A stretch of DNA of 64,000 nt from Candidatus Melainabacteria bacterium (GTDB lineage: Bacteria > Cyanobacteriota > Vampirovibrionia > Obscuribacterales > Obscuribacteraceae): the NCBI GenBank assembly GCA_003153555.1, contig PLZS01000185.1, forward strand, positions 137,249-201,248. Direction: 5' to 3'. Shown here one piece after another: positions 8,833 to 16,542 of the stretch (position 1 is its first letter; every line of letters begins with the position of its first letter). The notes under the pieces are model-generated. The model ran no database searches, was not told the origin of the DNA, and saw nothing but the letters and a program-made list of their open reading frames with translations. The position numbers were made by a program, and so were the translations under genes.

Positions 8833-9665
8833 TAGTGTTTTAAGGCCATGCAGATTACTGTGATTCCGAAAATAATTCGATATGCCACAAAAACTAAGGT
8901 GGAGTGGTTGCGCAAGTACTTCAAAAACCAAGCGATAGCCGCATAGCTGACAACCGTCGAGACGAGTAAACCGACGACAAGATCTGTGGTGGCAGTGTTG
9001 TTAAGTCCTGCCGCCATCATGTCCTTCAACTCAAGCAAGCCACTTAGAACAATTGCGGGAATGCCCAGCAAAAAACTAAATCTTGCCGCATCCTCGCGTT
9101 TCAGATTTAAAAACATCGCAACTGTTAGTGTCGACCCGCTGCGTGAGCAGCCTGGGATGAGCGCCATCGCTTGTCCTAAACCTACTAAAAAACCATCTCG
9201 TCCGCTGATTGTTTCGATTCCGCGAGTGTGTTTTGCCATCTTTTCGGCTAGAAGCAACAAGCATCCCATCACAATTGAGGCAACGCCAATCACCAATAAT
9301 GATCTAAATGGACCATTGGGATTTTCAATTGTCTTTTTAAGTAGTAGACCCAGAATACAGATAGGCAAGGTGCCGACGGCGATTGCACCTGCGATGCGAA
9401 AATCCTGATCGCTGTAGTTTTTTTCCTTCAGGGCCTTGAAGGCTCCTAATGAGATGCGGGCAATATCGTTGCGGAAATAAGTGAGCACTGCTAGCACAGA
9501 GCCCAGCTGAATCACTGCCGAGTAGGCGGCGCCGGGATCGCCCCATCCAGCCAGCGCAGGCACAACACGCAGATGGGCTGAACTGCTGATGGGAAGGAAT
9601 TCACTCAAACCTTGAACTATCCCGAGCACCACGGCTTCCACAAGGGACATTGGGTTATCCGTCAT
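8832..9665 (-). CDS. uppP: Undecaprenyl-diphosphatase UppP (BacA family)
   Basis: A 277-residue polytopic membrane protein that dephosphorylates undecaprenyl pyrophosphate, recycling the lipid carrier for peptidoglycan and other envelope polymers. Both family signatures are intact: GIVQGLSEFLPISSSAHL (15-32) and ALIPGCSRSGST (168-179). Seven to eight hydrophobic segments fit the family. The start ATG at 9665 has AGGA 6 bases upstream and overlaps the end of the pilZ gene by 11 bases, so the two are translationally coupled. ATG at codon 6 is an alternative start. Transcription ends at the hairpin touching its stop codon. Confidence 0.95.
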   Translation of the reverse strand: MTDNPMSLVEAVVLGIVQGLSEFLPISSSAHLRVVPALAGWGDPGAAYSAVIQLGSVLAVLTYFRNDIARISLGAFKALKEKNYSDQDFRIAGAIAVGTLPICILGLLLKKTIENPNGPFRSLLVIGVASIVMGCLLLLAEKMAKHTRGIETISGRDGFLVGLGQAMALIPGCSRSGSTLTVAMFLNLKREDAARFSFLLGIPAIVLSGLLELKDMMAAGLNNTATTDLVVGLLVSTVVSYAAIAWFLKYLRNHSTLVFVAYRIIFGITVICMALKH

Positions 9666-10473
9666 CTGTTTCCTCGTCGCTCGATTGCTCTAAATTTTCT
9701 TCGTCATTGACCGCGCTGCCAATGAATCTATGGTCGGAAGCCGGTGCGGAACCCTTTGTTCCCTGAATCCAACTAGACAGACCTTGTTTTGCTCGTTTCG
9801 ATTTCTCTTCATCAGACTCATCAGCGCCAGCATCGGCATTGCGAGTTTTTCCACCGAGCAACAGCAGCAGTTTATCGAGAGTTGCCACAGCTTCTGGCTT
9901 TATGTCAGTGAATTCTAAGCCTATGACAGTTTTGTTGGCTAACCAATTTCGCTCAACGCGAATGACGCGGCTGGTAACAGGTATTTCGCCAACTGATGAC
10001 TCCACTACGATGTCGACGCTGTTGCCAATGTCGTCAGGCAGTGCTTGCACGGTTTCTAAAGCGACGCCTGAGCGCGATATATCTTTGGTGCGTATTTCCG
10101 AGCCCAACCGCTGACCTTCCGAGTTGGACATCCGAACAGGTGCGTCTACAACAACTCTGGGCTGCCGTCTTCTTTGCACAACGGGGACTACGGGATCTAG
10201 CTTGGGAGTAGAGCAGACCATGCTCGTCTTGCCGCCAGAATGCTGTGCACCTATGACTGACGAGGACCAGAGACCATTAAAAGCATTGTCGGTTGAGTCA
10301 CTAACAAACCAAATTCTTGTGCCCTTTGGCAAAACCTTATTGGTCTCTTTACTTGTGCGAATCTGGATGCAGAGCTGATTACCGGCTTTTCCCAGGATGG
10401 TGGCACGTCCGAATCCCACTTCTCCTGGGGCAGCCTCCACCTTGACTTTATAAACCTTGCCGGCTTCGAACAT
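9655..10473 (-). CDS. PilZ-domain protein (c-di-GMP receptor type)
   Basis: 272 residues from ATG 10473, chosen because AGGAA lies 8 bases upstream. The frame extends to 10614 but that part has no family character. The N-terminal ~95 residues look like the YcgR-N-type beta barrel that often precedes PilZ. The PilZ domain carries RRQPR (102-106) and DISRSG (131-136), the two c-di-GMP-binding signatures RxxxR and [D/N]xSxxG. A charged low-complexity tail (~195-272) follows. Its stop overlaps the uppP start, so a c-di-GMP-responsive protein is cotranscribed with an undecaprenyl-phosphate recycling enzyme. A link to exopolysaccharide or wall export is plausible inference. Confidence 0.88.
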   Translation of the reverse strand: MFEAGKVYKVKVEAAPGEVGFGRATILGKAGNQLCIQIRTSKETNKVLPKGTRIWFVSDSTDNAFNGLWSSSVIGAQHSGGKTSMVCSTPKLDPVVPVVQRRRQPRVVVDAPVRMSNSEGQRLGSEIRTKDISRSGVALETVQALPDDIGNSVDIVVESSVGEIPVTSRVIRVERNWLANKTVIGLEFTDIKPEAVATLDKLLLLLGGKTRNADAGADESDEEKSKRAKQGLSSWIQGTKGSAPASDHRFIGSAVNDEENLEQSSDEETDDG

Positions 10474-10836
10474 GAGATGTTTCCTTGACGTTACGTTTGG
10501 CTTCGAGGTGGCACTTTGCATCACTTCCAACGTCTCGTAATTATTGCACTGTTCTAAGTGGAAGAGGCACGACTTTGAAGTGATAAGTTCGTACAGGCTG
10601 GCGTTTTCATACAACCAGAGATTAACTGCGCTTTTGCTGTTTTAGTCATATTGCAGTTTTGGAATTATCACTCATAGTATTGGGGGCGGTTTAGTCGCAC
10701 TGCTATGCACCGCTGGTGGTGCGAAACGATTGCTTCCGTTGCGGCATAAAAACTGCCGACACGACAATTGGGCATTGACAAACTTCGGTGAGGATGTCAA
10801 CTTAGTCACTTCCATTTACGAATCTGATCGAGCGTG
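10474..10836. other. Intergenic region between divergent genes
   Basis: About 360 bases separate the minus-strand pilZ gene from the plus-strand TonB-C gene. I see no convincing ORF or structured RNA. A TTGACA occurs near 10775 but lacks a good -10 partner. Promoters for both divergent genes must lie here or close by. Confidence 0.5.
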
Positions 10837-12342
10837 ATGACATATAAGTTAGGCGTCAATTCTCTTCTTATTGCTACTACCACTATGTTTGTAGGCAGTG
10901 CAGCTTTTGGGGCGGAAACAGTTGCAGGGAAGGATGGAGACATAGCGCCTAAACCTCCATTGCAGGGCCAGTCCGATAAGTCGTCAAGTGATCCTGTCAA
11001 AGGAGAACTTCAGGACTCATCAAGTTCGTTAAAGGGCGGCGATGGGCACTCGTCGAGTGCACCCATTCAGGGTGGAGTGCAAGACTCATCGATCGCACCG
11101 CTCCAAGGTGGAGTCGTTCAGCGTTCATCGATCACACCGCTCCAAGGTGGAGTAGTTCAGCGTTCAACTATCGCACCACTCCAAGGTGGTGTGGTCCAGC
11201 GCTCATCGATCGCACCGCTTCAGTCTCAGAGTGGAGTTCAGGACTCATCTAGCGTACCGCTCCAGGGTCGAGTGCAGGACTCAAGAAATCCTTCGTTACG
11301 TGGACGTGTCGATGAGAATGGCAATCCCCAAGCCACTCTACGACCTGGGATTCCAAATTACGCAGCGATAATGCGAATTGTTCAATATAAGCAAAACGAC
11401 ACAACACCTCCCGTGGTACCAGCACCGCCTCCGCTCTCACAATCTGAAATTGAGCAGGCGCGATTTCGCGACGTTGTAAATTTAGATCGAGTGCCAGTGA
11501 GGGCGAATACGGATAGCGGGCAGCCTTTACGCAGCAATGTTAATGACGAACCACCGAAGCATTCCCTTCAGAGCGGTCGTCCCCAACGTACTGAGATTGC
11601 GATGCCCCAGCGGAGTGTAATTGATATACGCTATCGACCAGGTAGCGAGCAGACGTTGCATTTTACAGCTGACGCTGACCGGCCGCTCAGATCATATATT
11701 GAGGGTTACGAACCGACAAAGGTCGACGCTCTCCCAGACATTCTAATTCGTCGTCCTCCAACAGTCGAAGCATCAATTGTTCTCATGCAACCTTTACCCT
11801 CTAGGGCGTTGGTACCGGATCGTATTGAAGAAGTACCGGCGGCTCGCCTTAAGAAAGACAAGTCGCCTGCAAGATCTCAAGAGCTGAAAGAGAAGAAAAA
11901 ACAAAAGAAAAATGAGTTGGAGCTCGCCTCGAAAGCCAAGCCTCAGCCACAGGTAGCGCTGACTGCGCAGATCGACGAGTCCTTGTTGTGGGATCAGTGG
12001 TATCAGCACATCAATGACTTGGTGTGCAATGCATTGACTAAAACAATGCCGAATCATGGTAATCCAGCTGGCACGAATCGCATCCACATAACCGTGTGGA
12101 CAGATCACCGGCTCGAAGCGAGACTGGTTCAGGGCAGCAATGCAAAGTTCAACGCTGCAATTCTAGAGGCGTATTCTTCCCTTAACGGAAGTTCGGATTT
12201 GGAATTTCCGCGCGGTACACGCAGGAAGCAGAATGATTATGAGACAGCGCATATTCAGGAAATTCCAGCCGTCACCGCTTCATTTGACTCCAAAACTATC
12301 CATGGAGACATGGAGACTTTGTTGACGTCCTCTCCGCCCTGA
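10837..12342 (+). CDS. Exported repeat protein with TonB-like C-terminal domain, 3' end altered by IS insertion
   Basis: About 501 residues. A signal peptide (hydrophobic LLIATTTMFVGSAAFGA) is followed by a Ser/Gln/Gly-rich region built from a 13-residue repeat (consensus APLQGGVVQRSSI). After it come a Pro-rich linker, a Lys-rich stretch (KEKKKQKKNELELASK) and a C-terminal domain (WYQHINDLVCNALTKTM ... NRIHITVWTDHRLEARLVQGSNAKFNAAILEAYSSL) that resembles TonB/TolA C-terminal domains. The IS200/IS605-type element replaces the last codons: the present end is LLTSSPP, while removal of 12322-14013 restores LVK and a TAA stop. The protein is therefore probably still functional. The start may be GTG 10834 or ATG 10837. 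Its partner protein is unknown. Confidence 0.75.
   Translation: MTYKLGVNSLLIATTTMFVGSAAFGAETVAGKDGDIAPKPPLQGQSDKSSSDPVKGELQDSSSSLKGGDGHSSSAPIQGGVQDSSIAPLQGGVVQRSSITPLQGGVVQRSTIAPLQGGVVQRSSIAPLQSQSGVQDSSSVPLQGRVQDSRNPSLRGRVDENGNPQATLRPGIPNYAAIMRIVQYKQNDTTPPVVPAPPPLSQSEIEQARFRDVVNLDRVPVRANTDSGQPLRSNVNDEPPKHSLQSGRPQRTEIAMPQRSVIDIRYRPGSEQTLHFTADADRPLRSYIEGYEPTKVDALPDILIRRPPTVEASIVLMQPLPSRALVPDRIEEVPAARLKKDKSPARSQELKEKKKQKKNELELASKAKPQPQVALTAQIDESLLWDQWYQHINDLVCNALTKTMPNHGNPAGTNRIHITVWTDHRLEARLVQGSNAKFNAAILEAYSSLNGSSDLEFPRGTRRKQNDYETAHIQEIPAVTASFDSKTIHGDMETLLTSSPP
11101..11217 (+). repeat. 39-bp in-frame tandem repeat
   Basis: Three near-identical 39-bp units (11101-11139, 11140-11178, 11179-11217), each encoding LQGGVVQRSSITP-like 13 residues, sit inside the TonB-C gene. 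Degenerate related units flank them from about 10960 to 11300. The repeat is in frame, so copy number can vary without destroying the gene. Confidence 0.85.
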
Positions 12343-13516
12343 AGGACGGGAGATTCCTGGGCTTAAGCAGCATTCTGCTTAATATCTCCACAGGCTTGCA
12401 CGGCGCGCCCGCCGCTAGAATGTTTTTTGCCGCATTTAGGTCGGCATGTTCTTCATGATGGCACATAACACACTTAAATTCCGCTTGACTAACTCTATTT
12501 TCTTTGGCTCGATGGTGGCACTCAGAACATTGCAAGCTTGTGTGTGACGGATTTACAAGGATCACTTGTCCGCCTCTCCACTGTTGCTTGTATTCCAGCT
12601 GCCTTCTAAATTCATGCCATCCCTGATCTAATATAGATCTGTTCAGCCCTGACTTCGCTTTCACATTTTTTCCGGGATCTTCAATCGTCCCTTTCGCTGA
12701 CGCACTCATATTCTTCACTTTCAGATCTTCCAGTACGATAACCGCGTGATTCTTGCTGATCGAACTGGTCAGTTTATGCAGAAAGTCTTTTCGAACATGA
12801 GCAATCTTCGAATGAATTCGTTGCACTTTCCGTTTTTGTTTACGCCAATTATTTGAATACTTTTGTTTTCTAGCGAGTTTCCGCAGCGCTCCTGCTAGTT
12901 TGCTTCTTACTTGGCCAAAACTGTTGATTGGAGCTACAAAAGAGCCATCCGATAAAGTGGCAAATCTGGTCACACCCATATCTATGCCAACCTCATTTTT
13001 CGATGGATGCATGGGATCCTGTACGTCCATTTCAACCTGGATCGACACAAACCAGTTGCCCATCGATCTGGTTACCGTCACATTTTTGATCGTTCCTTCG
13101 ATTTCCTGACTCTTCCTGAACTTTACCCAGCCAATCTTCGGCAGGTACACTTTTTTGTTGTCTAACTTCGTCCCTTGTGGAAATCGGAATGTATCATGAT
13201 CGCCCTTTTTCTTGAACTTAGGAAAACCCTTGCTGCCATCGAAGCAATGTTTCAGCGCCAGAGATAAGTCTTTCACTGATTGCTGCAACGGCTGAGAATG
13301 CACTTCCTTCAAGAAGTGAAATTCGTCTTTCCATTCCACTAAACGACCGCAAATTTCCGCATAACTAAATACGCCTTTTCCATTTTTGAGGCAACTCTTT
13401 TGGCACTCCAAAGCCTTATTCCAAACAAACCTAGAAGAGCCAGCGAAGCGGCAAAACAGTTCCGCTTGTTCAGCAGTTGGTTTCAATAAAAAACGATAGC
13501 CTTTTCTTGTCATCAT
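12296..13516 (-). CDS. tnpB: TnpB RNA-guided nuclease of IS605 family
   Basis: 406 residues, a complete TnpB. It has the N-terminal helix-turn-helix region (YRFLLKPTAEQAELFCRFAG), the RuvC motif I with D179 (VGIDMGVTRFA), motif II with E263 (IVLEDLKVKN), a zinc finger C330-x2-C333 ... C349-x2-C352 and motif III with D359 (HADLNAAKNIL). Its last ~8 codons lie beyond the proposed element end at 12322 and are read from the interrupted host gene, so its C terminus depends on the insertion site. It is divergent from tnpA, with starts 22 bases apart. TnpB proteins cut DNA guided by an RNA from the element's right end, which favours retention of the element. Confidence 0.93.
   Translation of the reverse strand: MMTRKGYRFLLKPTAEQAELFCRFAGSSRFVWNKALECQKSCLKNGKGVFSYAEICGRLVEWKDEFHFLKEVHSQPLQQSVKDLSLALKHCFDGSKGFPKFKKKGDHDTFRFPQGTKLDNKKVYLPKIGWVKFRKSQEIEGTIKNVTVTRSMGNWFVSIQVEMDVQDPMHPSKNEVGIDMGVTRFATLSDGSFVAPINSFGQVRSKLAGALRKLARKQKYSNNWRKQKRKVQRIHSKIAHVRKDFLHKLTSSISKNHAVIVLEDLKVKNMSASAKGTIEDPGKNVKAKSGLNRSILDQGWHEFRRQLEYKQQWRGGQVILVNPSHTSLQCSECHHRAKENRVSQAEFKCVMCHHEEHADLNAAKNILAAGAPCKPVEILSRMLLKPRNLPSFRAERTSTKSPCLHG
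12322..12465 (-). ncRNA. Predicted omegaRNA (reRNA) at the right end of the IS element
   Basis: By family knowledge, TnpB's guide RNA comes from the 3' part of tnpB and the right end of the element, with the guide reading into flanking DNA. Here the scaffold would cover about 12322-12465 on the minus strand, including the subterminal hairpin. The guide would be the complement of roughly 12302-12321 inside the host TonB-C gene. The position is inferred from the element boundary; no promoter or processing site was identified. Confidence 0.4.
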
Positions 13517-13538
13517 AACCTTATGATATGCTTGGTCT

Positions 13539-13952
13539 ATGGAAAAGACAAATGAAATTCGAACAGGCCGCCACTGTGTTTTTAATCTTCATGTGCATTT
13601 GGTCTTTGTGACAAAATACCGTCGTCGTATTTTCACAAGAACCATTCTTGATCGAATGGAGGATGTGTCTAGAACTGTTTGCAATGACTTCGAAGCAGAT
13701 TTGATAGAATTTAACGGCGAAAAAGATCATGTCCATCTTTTGATCAATTATCCGCCAAAAGTGCCGATTTCGAAATTAGTCAATAGCCTGAAAGGCGTTT
13801 CTTCCCGGCTTCTAAGGAAAGAATTTCCAGAATTAGGAAAGAACTACTACAATGGTGTTCTATGGTCACCGAGTTACTTTGCTGCATCCTGTGGAGGCGC
13901 ACCAATTTCCATAGTGAAGCAGTACATCCAGTCGCAAAGTCCACCAGAATGA
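13539..13952 (+). CDS. tnpA: IS200/IS605-family Y1 transposase TnpA
   Basis: 137 residues, the normal length for a single-strand HUH transposase. The HUH motif is H64-V-H66 (KDHVHLLINYPP) and the catalytic tyrosine is Y129 in IVKQYIQSQ. FNLHVHLVFVTKYRRRIF near the N terminus is the typical first strand. The enzyme excises and inserts the element as single-stranded DNA using the subterminal hairpins. It is divergent from tnpB. No frameshift or missing residue is visible, so activity is plausible. Confidence 0.94.
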   Translation: MEKTNEIRTGRHCVFNLHVHLVFVTKYRRRIFTRTILDRMEDVSRTVCNDFEADLIEFNGEKDHVHLLINYPPKVPISKLVNSLKGVSSRLLRKEFPELGKNYYNGVLWSPSYFAASCGGAPISIVKQYIQSQSPPE

Positions 13953-14079
13953 CCGCTTACGCGGTCGCTCCTTGCATCCCCGCCCTAAACGACGGGGCTT
14001 TACGGATCATCCGGTAAAATAACCTGACAAATGCCAGTTCTCCGAGCTTTTTTTCATACTTTCAAATTAGTTGGAGTAT

Positions 14080-15216
14080 ATGATCATAGCCATGCGAAAA
14101 GGCTATTCGAAGCATCTGCTCACTGTTCTGATTTTGTTGCCGATTTTTTCGGTGCATTCCGTATGGGCACAGAATACGGCTCCGCAAGAGTCCAATTTGC
14201 AGGCGCGGCCGGCTCGGAAGGCTGCTCCAATTGTTTTAACTCCAATTGTTCCCCAGGCTGATCAGTCACTGCGAATTAAACGAGCACCAGCGGCCGCAAC
14301 CAGTGCTACAAAACCCGCAGTTGGTGCCCCGACAGCAGCGGTCGCTGCCCCTAAGCCAGTGGCAAAGGGATCCGCCCTAGATCGTGGAAAATACTTCTCG
14401 CGCCATGGTGCCTACAGTGACGCTTTGAACTTCTTCACGCGCGCAGCCGATGCGGAGCCGAAAAACCCCGAGCCTTACAATCGGCGTGCTCGGGTTGAGT
14501 GGCAATTAGAGAAAAATGATGAGGCGCTTGAAGATGTTCGATACGCTATAAAGCTGAATCCTGACTATGCTGAGGCGTTTTGCACTCGTGCTGCTATTTT
14601 AAATTCGACTGGGCATTATCACGATGCGATTGTGGATGCTGCACTTGCTATTGAACTGAAACCTAAATTACGCGAGGCGTATACAATTCAAGCGTCTGCC
14701 TATCGCAATCTCAAGCAATACCGCGAAGCGGATGATCTTCTCGCTAAGCTAGAGTCAATGTCCGATTCCGTATCAGCTTTTGATGAGTGGGCACCAAAAA
14801 TTGACTACACTCAGTACATCAGTGACCTTCAATCAAGTATTCGTCAACATTGGCAAGGTCCGCAAGGGAATTATCCCTCCATCGTAGTTTTGTTTAAGCT
14901 GCACCGCACTGGTCAAATCACTGATGTGAGAGTCAACAGCGCTGGTGTTGCTACCGCAGACAATGCCGCTATCGAAGCAGCTAAAAGTGCCGCACCATTT
15001 CAACAACCTCCTGCCGGTTCGCCGCCGGATTTTGACGTCTTCGTAGTGCTCGATCCACCGCCACTCCAATCTGTGGCAGAAGTAGACGGAGCGCCGGCAT
15101 CGGCGCCAGCGCCCACGCCTGTTCCCGCGTCTCCAGCGAGAAAGTTATCCGGAATCAACTGGGGCGGCACTATCAATACTGGGCTCAATCTGATGCGCTT
15201 CATCCCGCTACGATAG
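14080..15216 (+). CDS. Exported TPR protein with TonB C-terminal domain
   Basis: About 378 residues: a signal peptide (KHLLTVLILLPIFSVHSVWA), an Ala/Pro-rich linker, three TPRs (GKYFSRHGAYSDALNFFTRAADAEPKNPEPYNRR, RVEWQLEKNDEALEDVRYAIKLNPDYAEAFCTR, ILNSTGHYHDAIVDAALAIELKP), and a TonB-type C-terminal domain (YISDLQSSIRQHWQGP ... VVLFKLHRTGQITDVRVNSAGVATADNAAIEAAKSAAPFQQPP) followed by a Pro/Ala tail. The start is uncertain. ATG 14080 has GGAG only 3 bases upstream, and ATG 14092 gives a more classical n-region. The gene begins about 65 bases beyond the IS element's left end and is followed 4 bases later by the acyltransferase gene, so the two are likely cotranscribed. The partner is unknown. 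Confidence 0.8.
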   Translation: MIIAMRKGYSKHLLTVLILLPIFSVHSVWAQNTAPQESNLQARPARKAAPIVLTPIVPQADQSLRIKRAPAAATSATKPAVGAPTAAVAAPKPVAKGSALDRGKYFSRHGAYSDALNFFTRAADAEPKNPEPYNRRARVEWQLEKNDEALEDVRYAIKLNPDYAEAFCTRAAILNSTGHYHDAIVDAALAIELKPKLREAYTIQASAYRNLKQYREADDLLAKLESMSDSVSAFDEWAPKIDYTQYISDLQSSIRQHWQGPQGNYPSIVVLFKLHRTGQITDVRVNSAGVATADNAAIEAAKSAAPFQQPPAGSPPDFDVFVVLDPPPLQSVAEVDGAPASAPAPTPVPASPARKLSGINWGGTINTGLNLMRFIPLR

Positions 15217-15220
15217 CCAG

Positions 15221-16495
15221 ATGACGTCGCCTGAAAATACTCATGTGTTCATGCCGGCTATCAGATCTAGCTGGTTCCTGTGGCTCGTTCAGAATGTTCA
15301 AAAACTTTCGCTTGGATTTCAGAACCGACTGCGCATAGATGATCGAGACCTTCAAATTCTTCGCAATCTGCCAGAGGGGATGGGCATAATTCTCACGCCT
15401 AATCACGCCGACGAAGTCGATCCACGGATTTGCATTGAACTTTCCCGTTTATCCAAGCGGCGATTTATTTTTATGGGTAACCGTGAAGCATTCGATGAAT
15501 ATCTAGGCTTTGGCGGCTGGGTTCTGCAACGAATCAACGTCTTTTCAGTGGAGCGTGGTGGTCACGACGTGGCGGCGAAAAAGTACGCCGAAGATGTAGT
15601 TAAAGACGGGACGGACGTGCTCGTCATTTTTCCGGAAGGCGAGATTTTTTACCTAAATGATGCTGTGCAGCCATTTCACAGCGGTGCCATCGATATTGGA
15701 ATTCAGGCAATTATCGATAAAGGAGAAGCAGGCGCAGATTGGAGTGCCTTTGTTGTTCCTATGGCAATTAAGTACACGTATAACAAACCAGTAAGACAGA
15801 TTCTGGAAAAACGTGTGCAAAAAATGGAGCGACGACTTAAGCAAGATATGTCGGGGTCTGCTTTGCGCAATCGGTTGAATCAACTTCTGTCGGAAGTGGT
15901 GCAGCGCGAAGCAGTAGCGCACAATTTGCAGGCTGACACCGATCGTCTTAATCATTTGAATGAGAAGATGACTTTTGTGCGACACGCGTTGCTTGAACAG
16001 ATGGAGCAAAAGTATTCAGCTGAGGAGGTACGTGAATCTAAAGCGGCTCAGGCTCGAACCATTGACCGAGCCTGGAAGCTCGAATCTGAGTTGCGAGGGA
16101 AGATTAAGGGCAAGCCTGTAGAACAACAGTCCGACCTTCGCAAGGATCTAGCTTCCCTAAACGAAGTTGCTCATATGGTAAGTTGGAAACCTGATTATGT
16201 CGATCACGATCCATCATCGGAACGCCTGGCGGAAGTCGTGAAAAAACTTGAGCGCGAAATCTTTGGCATCAAACGTCCACGCCAAGTCGCCGCTCGGAAT
16301 GTTTTTGTGCGCATCGGGGAACCAATAGATTTAGCAAAATATGTGACTGATTTTCGCGCCAATCCTCACCCTGTTCGCCATCTTCTTGCCGATCAATTAC
16401 GCACCACAATTCAAGCTCTCATTGATGAAATCATCGTTGCGCACGCAAAACCACGCAGTGCTGACGAACCAAGTCAAAGTGACGACCGCGGGTGA
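15221..16495 (+). CDS. PlsC-like phospholipid/glycerol acyltransferase
   Basis: 424 residues. The N-terminal half carries the acyltransferase blocks: LTPNHADEVDP (the NHx4D catalytic motif), GNREAFDEYLGFGGWVLQRINVFSVERG (substrate block), and VIFPEGEIF (the FPEG motif). The C-terminal half is a long charged helical region not found in minimal PlsC (about 240 residues), so the protein is roughly twice the usual size. A role in acylating lysophosphatidate or a related acceptor at the inner membrane face is inferred from family membership. It follows the TPR-TonB gene after 4 bases. Confidence 0.82.
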   Translation: MTSPENTHVFMPAIRSSWFLWLVQNVQKLSLGFQNRLRIDDRDLQILRNLPEGMGIILTPNHADEVDPRICIELSRLSKRRFIFMGNREAFDEYLGFGGWVLQRINVFSVERGGHDVAAKKYAEDVVKDGTDVLVIFPEGEIFYLNDAVQPFHSGAIDIGIQAIIDKGEAGADWSAFVVPMAIKYTYNKPVRQILEKRVQKMERRLKQDMSGSALRNRLNQLLSEVVQREAVAHNLQADTDRLNHLNEKMTFVRHALLEQMEQKYSAEEVRESKAAQARTIDRAWKLESELRGKIKGKPVEQQSDLRKDLASLNEVAHMVSWKPDYVDHDPSSERLAEVVKKLEREIFGIKRPRQVAARNVFVRIGEPIDLAKYVTDFRANPHPVRHLLADQLRTTIQALIDEIIVAHAKPRSADEPSQSDDRG

Positions 16496-16542
16496 GATAA
16501 TTAAGCACCGCTCTCGGTATCAGAAAGTATCACTCAGAACAT

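Larger units (their letters stand above)
12322..14013 (-). mobile_element. IS200/IS605-type element (tnpA + tnpB)
   Basis: Divergent Y1 transposase (tnpA) and TnpB genes lie between two subterminal imperfect hairpins that share CCGCCCT-N4-GACGGG (about 12328-12352 and 13978-13998). Read on the minus strand, the element is preceded by TTAC (complement of 14014-14017) and ends in TCAA (complement of 12322-12325). These are the pair used by IS608-like elements as target and right-end cleavage site. Deleting 12322-14013 joins ...GAGACTTTG to GTAAAATAA and restores an in-frame stop for the interrupted gene, which supports both boundaries. Both genes look intact, so the element may be active. There are no inverted terminal repeats or target duplication, as expected for the family. 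Confidence 0.8.
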
